From assembly GCA_944739405.2 (NCBI GenBank), contig OX123183.2, positions 94,564,729 to 94,628,728 on the forward strand: DNA of 64,000 nt, given 5' to 3'. The DNA is from Euclidia mi. Its lineage: Eukaryota > Arthropoda > Insecta > Lepidoptera > Erebidae. Both the position numbers and the translations under genes were made by a program. The notes under the pieces were generated by a model that was not told the DNA's origin, ran no database searches, and saw only the letters and a list, made by a program, of their open reading frames with translations. This document shows positions 32,279 through 44,058 of this stretch, piece after piece. Every line of letters starts with the position of its first letter. Within the stretch, counting starts at the first letter, position 1.

Positions 32279-33915
32279 ATTACCTATTTTCTACAAATAC
32301 CTCAATATGGGTATCAAATGAAATGGCTTGATTCGTAGAATAGAGCTCACTATGAAAAATCCAAGATCGCTGCCGCCAAAAAATGGTGGATTACTTATTT
32401 TCCACAAATACCTCAATATGGGTATCAAATAAAAGGGCCTTATTCGTAGAATAGAGCTCACTATGAAAAATCCAAGATGGCGGTCGCCGCAAAATGGCGA
32501 TTACATATTTTCCACAAATACCTCAATATGGTTATCAAATGAAAAGGCTTGATTGGTAGAATAGAGCTCACTATGAAAAATCCAAGATGGCCGCAACCAC
32601 AAAATGACGGATTACTTATTTTCCACAAATACCTCAATATGGGTATCAAATGAAAGGGCTTGATTCGTAGAATAGAGCTCACTATGAAAAATCCAAGATG
32701 GCTGTCGCCACAAAATGGCGATTATCTATTTTCTACAAATACCTCAATATGGGTATCAAAGGAAAGGGCTTGATTCGTAGAATAGAGCTCACTATGAAAA
32801 ATCCAAGATGGCTGTCGCCATAAAATGGCGGATTACTTATTTTCCACAAATACCACAATATGGGTATCAAATAAAAGGGCTTGATTCGTAGAATAGAGCT
32901 CACTATGAAAAATCCAAGATGGCTGTCGCCACAAAATGGCGGATTACATATTTTCCACAAATACCTCAATATGGGTATCAATTGAAAGGTCTTGATTGGT
33001 ACAATAGAGCTCACTATGAAATATCCAAGATGGCTGCCGCCACAAAATGGCGGATTACTTATTTTCCACAAATACCTCAATATGGGTATCGAATGACAGG
33101 GTTTGATTGATAGAAAAGGGCTCACTATGAAAATAGAATGAGAAGTATCAACTAACAACAACACTAAAAACTTGAAAATAAAATTAAGTAAAAATAAATT
33201 AATTTTTGGCGTAGGGTATCCAGAGTAAACATTATGATAGAAATTTCACTTGCCCAACGAGTTTATATTTGGCTGATCAATACCCCAGATTGATGAGAAG
33301 ATTGGCGCGATCTGGTAGCTAGAACTTACCATATTACTTTTTAGCTTTTAGTACATAATCTAACTAGGTACATAATTTTTTGTTGTAATAAAACAGTATA
33401 ACATAAAAAAATATAAATGTATTTTACAATGCTCATTCTAGAGAAGTTATCAAATTGTTTTCAAAATTGATAGATTTAGCCTTCAGTATTTAATGTAAAT
33501 AGATTAACTTTGTCTTTTACAGTCAGATATCTGACCTAATCGCAGCGTCATTAAAAGCGCTTTCTACGAGTTAGTGCGCTTAAGCACAGCGAGGCGGAGG
33601 GTCGGTCTGATTGTCTGATATGTACTTTGTGGTACCTAATGCTTTCAGATTTTATGTTTTGTTGCTGTTATATTCAGTAGGTAAACAAGCTCTTCATAAC
33701 TTCACTGATATACTATTTTCCTAATCTTTACCTGAAGTTCAACGATTATGTAAACAAAAGTAATTTTCATTATTATCTGTTTATATGCTGTATGCTACAC
33801 GGCTAATTTACAGAGCCGTTTGTGATGAAATTTGACATGGATAGTCTGAAACCCGGGGAATATAGGCCACTCTTTATTAAAATATCATGCTGGCGAAGCC
33901 GCGGGCGAAAGCTAG

Positions 33916-35110
33916 TTTAAAATAATGACGAAAAAATCTAACGTAATATTTTAAGCCACTTTATTCAAGTTGTACTAAAACATCCAGATTCAACATAAAT
34001 CCTCGACTTAAACTATTTAATTAATTTTAATCTTCACGTAAACGACTTACATTTGAGGGATTATATCGTGCCTACCACATAAATCTTACATTACTTATAT
34101 AGGTAGGTACATGTATATTCCACGTGTGAATTATTAGTATAACGTTTGTTTTATATGCAGACGTAGATTTATTAAGGCGGTTGATCTATACAGTGTTCCG
34201 TCAAAACCATGTCAAAATTGCTTTATGTATTGTAAGATATTAGTTTCTATTTGCGACCCCACTGCCGTAACAAGTCGTTTGTACATAACTTGCTACAAAT
34301 CGAACATTTCAAGTTTCAATGCGGTAAAATGAGATTCAGCTTGAGCCGCAGTACACATATTTCCAAAACCCCACTCAAGACCCCAGGATGGTGAATTTGC
34401 AATTCGATGAATACTAGAGAGATTTTAAATCTAGTGAAGCTAGGTGCGCCTTCAAAAGATAATAGCATCGAATTTTGACGATGCACGGAAATAACGTGAG
34501 TGCATCTAAATGTCTGAAAGTGCTCCACAACCTCCACTTTTGAGAACATTCGTGTATGAACTGAACCCGTATTTAACCAGTACAGTGGCTTAACTCTGAA
34601 TAGGGGTATTCAGAAACAAAGCACACATACTCCTACGAAAGCCAAGTATAAAACCAAAATTAATATAAAATATTGAGCAAATAGCAGACATTATCTACTT
34701 AACGTTTTTAATTTTCCTGTAACTTGAATTCCGAGAATTCCTTTCAGCATTCTCGAAGACAAAGATAATTTCTCGTCGAATGTCTTCCTTGTTTTCATTA
34801 GATACATCTTCGCTCTGTTATAATCGGAGGAAGCACTTGCAGTGTTTTCAAGTCCGCTGTCAACTAGTATAGATGTTAAACCTATTTACGTCAGCGCGCT
34901 GGGTTCTTTGTTGGTTGAATATTACGTATTACCTAGCAACTGTGGACCGTGCTTAAAACTACACATTTTATAAAGTAAAATGTGATCCTTTTAGCTCGGA
35001 CATTTTGCACCTGTAAATACTTGCGCGCTTTATTGCAGTCGAGGAAAAATATGCGCAAGATTTCAATTTGTTTTAGTTGTAATACTGACATTGTTTATAA
35101 GTGCAGTACT
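33916..35110. other. No supported gene
   Basis: AT-rich sequence. Open frames such as 34316-34549 (-) lack any motif. Confidence 0.5.
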
Positions 35111-35635
35111 TTTTAGGGTTCCGTACCTAAAAGGTAAAAAACGGGACTCAATGCTAAGCCTCCGCTGTCTGTCTGTCCGTGTGTCTGTCTGTCTGTCTGT
35201 CACCAAGCTGTATCTCATAAACCGTGATAGCTAGTACGCTAAAATTTTCACAAATTATGTATTTCCGTTGCCGCTATAACAACAAATACTAAAAATAAAA
35301 AATTTAAAAATATTAAGGGTCCCATATAATAATTGTGATTTTTTCGTATTTTTTGCTCAATATTACTAACGGTAACAGGTAGACGCTTAAAATTTTCACA
35401 GAATAGGTAGTTGTATATTACTTTTCAAAATAAATAATTAAATAAAAATAAAGTAAATATTGTAGGGGGTTCCCATACAACAAACAATACATTAAGCAAT
35501 TTTTTCTCGATCTTAATTAACAGATAATAACTTAAAAAATATATAAGTATACATATAACAAACGTGATTTTCCTTTATAAATGATGGTACGCAACCCTTC
35601 GTGCGCGAGTTGGACTCGCACTTGGCCCATTTTTT
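35111..35635 (+). repeat. Dispersed repeat, full copy (same family as 11057)
   Basis: Starts TTTTAGGGTTCCGTACCTAA and ends GGTACGCAACCCTTCGTGCG with GAGTTGGACTCGCAC. AGGGTTCCGTACC (35115-35127) and GGTACGCAACCCT (35586-35598) are inverted near-termini. An internal (CTGT)n run follows the start. I recognise it as a common lepidopteran repeat; its class is unresolved. Confidence 0.65.
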
Positions 35636-37228
35636 ATTATTTTTCTTTCTACAATATCTACAAATTAAAGACAAATAGCGAATTAGTCTTCTGAAAGTTT
35701 GGACGTATAAAATATAACGTTACGCAATATTGCAACAATATGACCAGAAACTGAGAGAGTAGGTATCTAACCAAAACGCAGTGTAGTAGTGCAAAATTTT
35801 AATCTAGATTTAATTAAATTGTAATGGCATACCAAAATAAACAATGATGAAATCCGTAAACTGTAGCCATTTTATTGTATCCTTGGGATAACATTAATGA
35901 AAATAAAATACGATAATAAGTTGAGGAAGAGACCAAAGGTAGAATACGATCCTGATATATGTTTCAGAATATTCGCAGCGCAGACTTTGAAATACAACAG
36001 TATTCCATAAATAAGGGACTTATTCCATAATTGGTACCTTTCACTCTACGTAAGTAAATAGTGAGAATAGGATTTTTTTAAACCCAATCTTTTTGCGGCG
36101 AAATAGCACCGAGTAGAAAAAGGTTAAATTAATACCTTTTCTTGAACTAATGGTTGAAAACAATAAAAGCAACTAGTTGGGTACAAAAAACTGCTCTAGA
36201 GACATTGTCATTTTAACGAAAAATAACGGTGTATTTGTTCAGGACAGAAAGTGAGTGTACCAAGGTTCGTGCTTGGGGAATAATAGTATATCCAATCATA
36301 ACAAAAATATAGTTCTGGTGGTATTCCACTGAATTTGCTAGTGTGGTGGTACCGAACGATGCAGCAGGGGTAGGCCTCCCAAGCCGGGGTAGACAAGGTG
36401 AACCGACGATTTTATTAGTCGGATGCGGATGGCACGAGATCGGTCTATGATGCGAATGAATTAAAGATGCAACAAATGCTACTTTTATTATCAAAAGTAC
36501 TCAAGAATTAAATCTTTATTAGGTTTGTATAGTTTATCTGAATCTCAAATAGCATTAATAAAAATGTATGCACGTATCACAGTGTATACAATCATAATAA
36601 TTATTAACGTTTTCCTGTAAGTTAGTTTAATTTAGTTTTACTTTCCCTTTTCTTTTTCATTTCCTTTTCCGTACCTTTATATAATTAAGATTATAATAAA
36701 GCAGGCTCTATTTTGCCTTTTCGTAGTTTTAAACATAATTTCGATTCAAATAACCAATAAATTCAAATCGAAATTTTGTTGAAAACAGCTTTTCTTTTCT
36801 TATTACGTGTTCATATTTCAAAGAAGGAACCCATATAAAATATTCACAACGCAAGTCACGTTACAAGTCTTGAGCTGTGTCGTCAAATATGTAGAACATA
36901 TGAGAACCTCGTTTCATGAAATTAGGAAGCGGTTTTGTAAATGTAATCATTTGGAACTGAGCGTGTTGAACTTGCATGTGTTAGAGTGCACGCATTTTGC
37001 AGTTTAATACAAAGTAAGTTGGTTTTACGTATACCCAGCATCTGCTAGCGCCATCCTTGCATGACATGAGCAAAAGATCGTATGAATTAATCTTGCCGGT
37101 CACTAACTTGCCGCGCACAGTGAAAACAAGGCTGTTAGTGCACGCGGTAAAACCATAATGCAGACGAGATACTGGACAAAGTGCCTGCGCGTGCGACTAA
37201 GAGCGCTTTCTCAATATCTATCATGCTC
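35636..37228. other. No supported gene
   Basis: AT-rich sequence. A 93-codon minus-strand frame at 36213-36494 is unrecognised. Confidence 0.5.
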
Positions 37229-37393
37229 CTGCTACACCTGCAAGTAAACGCGTCAATTAGTGCAGTAATTTAGGTGCTACTTAGATGTGGCCAACGTTTT
37301 AACGCGTCAAATTACAAATAGGCAGCTCGAATTTTAACGCGTTAGTTAACGCGTAGTTGGCCATTGCCATCAACGCTAACGCAGGTGTAGCAG
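37229..37393. mobile_element. 165-bp MITE with 13-bp perfect TIRs
   Basis: CTGCTACACCTGC (37229-37241) and GCAGGTGTAGCAG (37381-37393) are exact inverted ends. Inside, GTGGCCAACGTTTTAACGCG faces TAACGCGTAGTTGGCC, a second inverted pair. There is no open frame and no clear target duplication. Confidence 0.65.
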
Positions 37394-39111
37394 TAGAATT
37401 AAAGTGAGTAAAGGCCGCCTCTTAGTGATTGCGTTGCAAATTGTTGTATCTGTTTATTTAATTATTCTTTGTAGCTCTTAATTGCCGTGTTTGTTGGCAT
37501 GATGCGTGACACTTCGCGTCGCGCTCATGCTCAGTGCCGTATCGCGAGTTCTGAAGATGCACGCGACATTTTATCAATTTCAACCCAACCTTGAACATAT
37601 GGTTGTGATATTCATAAGTCTGAGCCCTAGTTAAATAATATCAGACTTGAATAGTAACTAGGTACCATGATTTACGGCGAGGCATTTCTTGGCCTCTACG
37701 ATAGGTCCAAACATCTGATTTGCATACGTAAGTACTAGAATATTTCTTTTCTACTTTCAGTTCTGAGGCTTGTGTTACAGAAAAGTTTATTTGATAAATT
37801 ATATGTATTAGTTGTTGATTATGATGTTAGTACCATAGTCCTGAGAGGTTAACGGTGTTTTACAAATAACCCTGTATATATTTTAATATATAGAACATTT
37901 TATCAATAAACTTTTGTTGAACCAAAACATGTAAACAAAACCATTTATACATATGTACATGCACCGCAACCGAATAATTGTGCAAATCGGTTAAAACCTA
38001 ACCATTAGACATTGTAACATATGGTTAGAATGGGCAATATAACTGTATTTCGAATTATTATTTGTAGTCGCGGTACAACAAAAAAATGAATTTTACCGGC
38101 TTTATTCTCTTACTAGCCTGTTCAATCGCATCCTACCTCTCGGGCTTCTTACAAGGCAATTATAATACATATTATATACGGTTTCCGACATTGAAGTTTA
38201 ATTAAAAACGAGTTTTTATCGATGCCGAAGACAGCAGCTGTCGGATCCGATTACACTAATGAAAGGAGCGGGGATCATGCTACAGTTATTAATGAAATTC
38301 AAGGAAAATTTCTTTCGCCTACTCATGTAGGTATTCTAAGCTTTTTTCGAGCATATCAATCAGAATTTATGTGAGGTAATATATTACTTAATAAAATTGT
38401 AGAAGGATATCGACATTTTCGGGATTACATGCTATGAATTAAATTGAGTAGGTGTGTTTGATTGGTTATGTAAGATGATACATATATGGTACTGCGTATA
38501 TTAGTAGGTAAACAGGTATATTGGCATTTGCTTTTATGACTGTCGCGATTATTGTGCTGTAATATAAAGTTGGTGTTAATGAACGAACAATAATTAAATG
38601 AATAAACTAATTTTATCGAAGAAAAATCCACTTTCGTTTCGTACCAATCGTTTTAATGACTTTTTCTATAATGTTCAAACAACAAAAGCGTAGTAAAAAA
38701 GAAAATCAATAAAAAGTAAAATATAAAAATATAGACAATATCAAAAAGGTGCCATTCGGGAACAGTTGGTAACTGTCGAAGATTAGTTGGTAAAAAAAGT
38801 GAGTAACCCGTTTATTTTTTAGTGGTGTTTAATATACTTATACTTTTTTTTTATTCACTAAATTACAGGAACTCATCACCGTATTGGCATTGGTAAGATA
38901 ATTAAACTTTTTGTCTATTAATCGACAAATTTGAATCATGACCCACTTTGGCGATAAATCGTTTTAAACCGTCAAAATAATAAAGATTACCCTCCTTTAC
39001 AGTACATGCCGCACTTAGGACGTTTTAAATATAATGCAATGTTGCAAGCTATGTCAAAACGGATCGGCGATCTATGCAATTTTAACCTTGTCATCACTGC
39101 AATAGAGAATA
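37394..39111. other. No supported gene
   Basis: Nothing recognisable beyond AT-rich unique sequence. Confidence 0.5.
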
Positions 39112-39330
39112 TCTATACATATAAAAGAAAGTCGTGTTAGTTACACTATTTATAACTGAAGAACGGCTGAACCGATTTGGCTGAAAATTGGTGGGGAGGT
39201 AGCTCAGAACCAGGCAAAACACATAGGATACAATTAGATGCAAAAAATAATCTGGGAGGTATTTTAGGGAGGGTCGAAATTTGTAGGGACAAACCTACTA
39301 CCTATTGACAGTAATAACGCATGCGCTGTA
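39112..39330 (+). mobile_element. Helitron-like 5' end fragment
   Basis: A|TCTATACATATAAAAGAAAG, then GTGTTAGTTACACTATTTAT and GAACGGCTGAACCGATTTGG match the common 5' wording of lepidopteran Helitron-like elements. No CTAG end follows, so it is truncated. Confidence 0.5.
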
Positions 39331-39605
39331 ATAATTTAGAGCTGCGCGCGCAAGTGCTATCGTGTATCTGTCAGTACTGTCACATTATAAATTGTCATAT
39401 GGTGCACTGTCATTACTTCGTTCACTTAAAAAAACTAATAATTGTCCGTATTTATGCAAAAAGAAACCACCCAGCAAAAACGCACTTCTGAGATATAAAT
39501 AGATTTACAAAAACATGTGCAGCTCTGTTAGATTAAGTAAAATATCACATATATTTTATATAAATGTATTGATAAATTACTCATTTAAGTATGTGTATAT
39601 AAATA

Positions 39606-40012
39606 CATACATACATACATATCGTCACGCCTTTTATCCCCGAAGAGGTAGGCAGATGTGTATTTCTACACCCACTTTTCGCCAGATATACTTTAGTCCC
39701 ACGTAATAAGAGGGGCGAGCCTATTGCCGTACCGGGTAAATTTCCAGACTCCATGCTGCTACTGAGAATTTCCTAACGGAAAAACCCAATAACACTGCCC
39801 GACCCAGGAATCGAACCCAGGACCTCCCGATCCCACGCGCACATTTATGCCGCGAGACGAACGAGGCAGTCGTATAGGGTTTGATGTCGAGTTTTCCGTC
39901 TCTACGCAAAGATGGTATTTGCATCGTGTTATCCCTTAGTCGCCTCTTACGACACCCACGGGAAGATAAGGGGTGGTGACACTTGTATTCTATGCCGTCA
40001 ACCACACGGCAA
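39606..40012 (-). mobile_element. SINE with LINE-like tail, copy 3
   Basis: A full-length minus-strand copy: (CATA)n, ATCGTCACGCCTTTTATCCC, B box complement GGAATCGAACC, the CAAAGATGGTATTTGCATCG segment, and the end CCGTCAACCACACGGCAA. It allows the family consensus to be read against copies at 6688 and 29541. Confidence 0.88.
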
Positions 40013-40164
40013 ATGTATATAAATTTGCTCTGGATATTCCTAAACTTTCTAGATAATTAAGAAAAGGTGCATGTGTTTCCTTTTAATATTTACTAACTTA
40101 TAGGTTTCCTCATATGCAAAAAAGAACCACAACCCATAGATTTACCGATATACGTGAAACTGAG

Positions 40165-40699
40165 TGGTATGGCGTGGTGCCGAAACCGATTAGGGTAGGG
40201 TTCTAGGCGACTTGGAAGGGAAATGGACTGTATACAAAGGATAGCGGGTTCTTAGCCGCCTAGAAAGGAATAAGGGAAGAGGAGATGGATACGGGAGGAG
40301 GTGATTGAGTGGGTATAGGCTATTTTAAGGATGGAAGGCACTTACCTTATACAGCCTTGGTGGTTTCGTGATACAGCTGCTTGTTTTCACTTCACTCACG
40401 AGCGGGTTTTCCTTGGTGGAAGCGGTGATAAACACATACGGGAGCGGCGCGGTACGAACGAGACGGCGATACAGCGGTGCGGCGCGGAGCGGTATCGAGA
40501 CGGCGTTCTTAGCGAGCGGAATATTCGAGACTGTCCCTCGCGTTCACGATCGCGTCGACGAAATCAGGCGCAAGGCAGTGCCTCTTCCAGGGAGAGGGAA
40601 AGAGAGGGACGGAAATATGATATCGCTCGCACTAGACAAGCGTGGAACGATTCATGTTGATGCGATTAGTTGTAGATAGGAAGGTAGATGGCGCTACCA
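40165..40699 (-). repeat. BEL-2 3' LTR
   Basis: Identical, as far as I can see, to 49973-50507. A GGGGGGATA polypurine tract (40700-40708, minus strand) adjoins it. The GC-rich 109-codon open frame on the + strand is present in both LTRs only because they are copies, and is not called. Confidence 0.95.
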
Positions 40700-41002
40700 T
40701 ATCCCCCCGGCCCTAAAGGGTTGCCTTTAAAAAAAATAGAATTGAACTAAGCTATGTTGGGTGTACTACCGCATAACCTATCAATAGGCTAAGACAGCGA
40801 TATGACAATAAATTAATCTAAATTAACTTTAGCGAAAGCTACAAACGCAATAATAGCGAAAACTACTAACTAAATACTTAAACTAAGAGGTAGGTCCAAC
40901 TTCAGGCTAGATCTCACTGAGTTGGAAGCGGACGCGAGTTGATCAGTGCCTCGACTTGTGCTAGGACGGTTAAAGGCTCTTCGTAAGAGAGGATCTGTTG
41001 AC

Positions 41003-42009
41003 CTATAACTTTGAAGAGATGCGTTTAATTACTTTGACCATGCTTGCCCAACATCCACCGAAATGTGGTGATGCTGGTGGAATAAACTTCCAGTCAATAT
41101 AATCTATGGAGAGTTCTTCCTGAAGACGAGTACGATAACTCGCGACGTGATTGAAACAAGTAGCGGAAACAAGTTCAATCAATTTACTAACGCGGTTGGC
41201 GACAAAGTCTGCCAGCGGTGAGGAGAAGAATAAATCTAAGCGAGCACTACCTTGGAGTCGGAAAATGCGTATATTTATTAATAGAGTAGTGGGGCAAAAC
41301 TGTGTCTTGAACCTTGCGGAGCAACTGAGACAGCAGAAGGGCCGCGCACAACTCCCGTCTCGCAACCGAAATGGTTTAACAGGCGAGACCTTAGACTTGG
41401 CACAAACTAACTGCACCGAGTAGTTAGAACCAATGCGGACTTGCAGATATACGACTCCGCCGTAAGCACGCTCGCTGGCGTCAGCGAAACCTATTAAGTT
41501 GACGGTACATCCATCTACCAACCCAAGATGACGCGGAATAGTAATTTGATTGAGCGCTAAGCTCAACACAAACTGGCCCCAAGCGGCGACAATATGGTCA
41601 GGGGGTGTTTCATCCCACTCACACTTTGATAGCCAAAGCTCTTTGATCAAGAGCTTGGCGTACAAAATTGTGGGAGCCACAAAACCCATTATGTCCCATA
41701 GTCGAGCCACTGTGGACAGCATAGTGCGTTTGGTGCACTTATCATCTGGTGGTGAGACGTCAAACCGAAAACTATCGCAGGATTTGTCCCAGCGTAAACC
41801 GAGAACCTTATGCGGTACAGACTTCTCAAACTCAATGTCTGGAGAAGCTTTATGAGAATCTGGTATGCGTGCGAGAACCTCCTTAGAGTTGCTTGTCAAT
41901 TTGACAAGATCAAACTGGCCTCGCTTTAAAAGCTGAATAAGCTCTTCACAAAGCGAAATTGTTAGCGGAGCGGGTATGACATTAGGCAATGTCATCTATA
42001 TACAAAGCG
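41003..42009 (-). pseudogene. BEL-2 pol remnant
   Basis: Starts at the RT catalytic box: ALYIDDIA reads in one frame at about 41985-42009 and the main frame takes over one base out. It continues with the post-catalytic RT (ISLCEELIQLLKRGQFDLVK) and the RNase H-like region (IGFADASERAYGGVVYLQV). After FNHVAS it jumps directly to the integrase end (FIPPASPHFGGCWASMVK), where the catalytic Glu of the GGxWE motif is Ala. Fingers/palm, the end of RNase H and the integrase zinc and first two acidic residues are deleted. Confidence 0.88.
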
Positions 42010-42012
42010 GAT

Positions 42013-42130
42013 GTGTAGTATAGTATAGTGTAGCGTAGCGTAGCTTAGCTTAGCATAGCATAGCGTAGCATAGCATAGCATGGCGTAGCATAGCATAGCA
42101 TAGCATAGCATAGCATAGCATAGCATAGCT
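42013..42130. repeat. (TAGCA)n pentanucleotide microsatellite
   Basis: About 118 bp of TAGCA, TAGCG and TAGTA units between the end of protease and the YIDD box of pol, exactly where several hundred RT codons are missing. Confidence 0.95.
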
Positions 42131-42132
42131 AA

Positions 42133-43954
42133 TTAGTGCTTTATCTTACACACAGTTTTAGCACCCACCTTGATCTCTTGAAGAGCAGAACAACAACAAG
42201 ACGTAATACAATGAGAAGTATGTAACGTAGGTACGGTACCCATAATCACATACCCAAGTACCGTCTCAATAGCGGGCGGTAAATCATATCGCTCACTACG
42301 AACTATGTTAGTTAGTAGCAAGTGCGGAAATATTGAAGCTCCGATCAAAAGATCAATGCCTGCCGGATTCGCAAACTCCGCGTCGGCTAGCGGCAATGAT
42401 TCGAGATGAGTGAGTGATGCTACGTCTACATTACCGTTCGGTAATGCGTCCGTGATACGCTCCACGATAAGCGAAGAAATGTTAAAATTAATATTCCTAT
42501 CAAAACGCGAATGTATTTTAATATCTACGGAACCCTTGCAATGCTTTTCTGATCCGCCTATCCCTTTGACGGTTGAGTTAGTATTTTTAAAGTTATTCCA
42601 TAATCCGAGGCGTTTGAAGCATTCCGATGTTATTAGATTGGTCTGAGATGCGCTATCTAGCAGACAACGTACCATGTGCGGCGACCCATTAACATCATAA
42701 ACGATAACTTGCGCCGTCGCTAACAGAACAGTCTTAGACGCCATACATCGCGTTTTGGCCCTGCGCGGATCATTATAGATGCGCGAGTGCCGTCCTCGCG
42801 TGCGCGTCGCCCGCGCAATGGATGTCGTACACAACGATACTTCGCCCTCAGACGCGGAAGGCGCAGCTACCGTGGTCTGCTGCACCTGCGGCGCAAGTGT
42901 GTCAAGGTTAGCGGCTTGGCTTGACAACCGGTTATTTTTATCCAAATGTAACAGTGTATGATGTTTTTGTTTACACGTGCGACATCTCGTTCTACTGGAA
43001 CAATTACTCGTTTTATGTTTTATGCTTAAGCAATTAATGCAAGCTTTGTTATATTTTGCGCTTTTAAAACGAGCAATTGGATTTAAATCATTAAAGGTGG
43101 GACACTTATAGTAATGGTCGTGCACTATATTACTGCACAGACACTTCTGTGAATTATTACTATTAGATTCCGAACATGTTACGTAAGATTGTGGATTAGG
43201 GACTGAGTTATTATTACTATTTCGCGATTTATTCAACCTTTGTTTGTTGTTGTTAGTGTTAGACGGGCCAGGTGAACCAGACTGCGTATTATGAAATATT
43301 CGACACTGATCTTTGATGAACGAAATAAAACTATCTAGTGTAGGTATTTTATTATTGCGTTCCGTCATCTCGAATGTGCGAATTGTATCAGTGTCAAACT
43401 TTTTTAAAGCGAGTTGAAGCAACATAAAGTCGGAAAGATCTTCTAATTTTAAATTCCTAAGAGAATTAACCGCGGTTACGAAGTTATCAATAAACAGCTG
43501 GAAATTCGAGACAGACGCGTTGCTGGACAGTTTGAGATTTAAAGCTTGGTCAAAGTACGTAGACGCTAGAACGCGCGTGTCTTGATATCTGTCAAGTAGT
43601 GACTGAAATATGACCTGATAATTCTCAGCACTGGGTGTGACACCTGCAAATACGGACTGGGCCTTCGGTGACAGTTTACCTATTAAATAGTACAACCTGT
43701 CAGCATCTGTCAGAGAACCATTATCGTGCACTGTAGACTTAAAACTTGCATAGAATAACGGCCAATTTCGTATATCTCCGTCAAACGACATAATCTCGAT
43801 TGGCGGTAATCTCGGTTTGCGGGCAACGGGCTCTGCTGAACATTTACCCTCCAATTGCGATTGTATACGCTTAATAATACAATAAAGATCTTCGAATGCG
43901 GTATACGCCTGATAGTTCGGTTTTTCATCAGGATTGATAGAAAGTAATCTTGCG
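42133..43954 (-). pseudogene. gag: BEL-2 gag (C-terminal part) and protease
   Basis: Reads openly from the LINE insertion point at 43954. DUF1759-like region: IEIMSFDGDIRNWPLFYASF and LIGKLSPKAQSVFAG. Zinc knuckles are CINCLSIKHKTSNC and CRTCKQKHHTLLH. The protease has VRCLLDSASQTNLIT, where D-S-A stands for the usual D-S/T-G, and IDLLIGASIFPHLLL, then IETVLGYVIMGTVP. It ends in the microsatellite at 42133. Gag and protease share one frame here with no stop between them, unlike BEL-1. Confidence 0.88.
43944..43954. repeat. Target-site duplication, left copy (I-clade LINE)
   Basis: GTAATCTTGCG, identical to 49424-49434. It is followed by the T run that is the LINE poly(A) tail on the minus strand. 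Confidence 0.9.
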
Positions 43955-44058
43955 TTTTTTTTTTTTTTTTTTTTATTCTTTTAATTTTAGGGACTTTTAT
44001 GACGCACAGCGCATGTCAGTCCCATCGTAACCTAAGACAATATAAAAACCAAAGGAGA

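Larger units (their letters stand above)
30470..33130 (+). repeat. 111-bp tandem array, about 19 monomers
   Basis: Each monomer holds AGAATAGAGCTCACTATGAA, AATCCAAGATGGCTGCCGCC, AAATGGCGGATTACTTATTT and CAAATACCTCAATATGGGTA. The period is 111 bp, divisible by three, so long minus-strand frames (PILRYLWKISNPPFCG...) arise as artefacts. Monomer starts are visible from about 30470 to 33023. A 626-bp higher-order unit (31324 onward and 31950 onward) includes a non-array insert. Confidence 0.9.
30085..33915 (+). mobile_element. Helitron-like element expanded by a tandem array
   Basis: The 5' end is A|TCTTACTAATATTATAAATG and continues with the usual AAAGTTTGTGAAGATG and TTACTCTTTCACGCAAAATC wording. 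The 3' end is GGCGAAGCCGCGGGCGAAAG followed by CTAG|T. Helitrons start with TC, end with CTRR and insert between A and T, which fits both ends. There is no Rep/helicase, so it is non-autonomous. The interior holds a GGAT microsatellite (about 30131-30182) and the 111-bp array. The boundaries are my inference from the terminal motifs. Confidence 0.6.

Noticed and set aside
30463..33164. Several minus-strand frames with repeated PILRYLWKISNPPF, reminiscent of a repeat protein
   Set aside because: They are the 111-bp satellite read in one frame; stops differ between monomers and nothing indicates expression.
34316..34549. 77-codon minus-strand frame
   Set aside because: No recognisable motif; length is within chance for this composition.
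40331..40679. 109- and 103-codon frames conserved exactly at 50139-50487
   Set aside because: The conservation is that of two LTR copies of one element, not selection on a protein.
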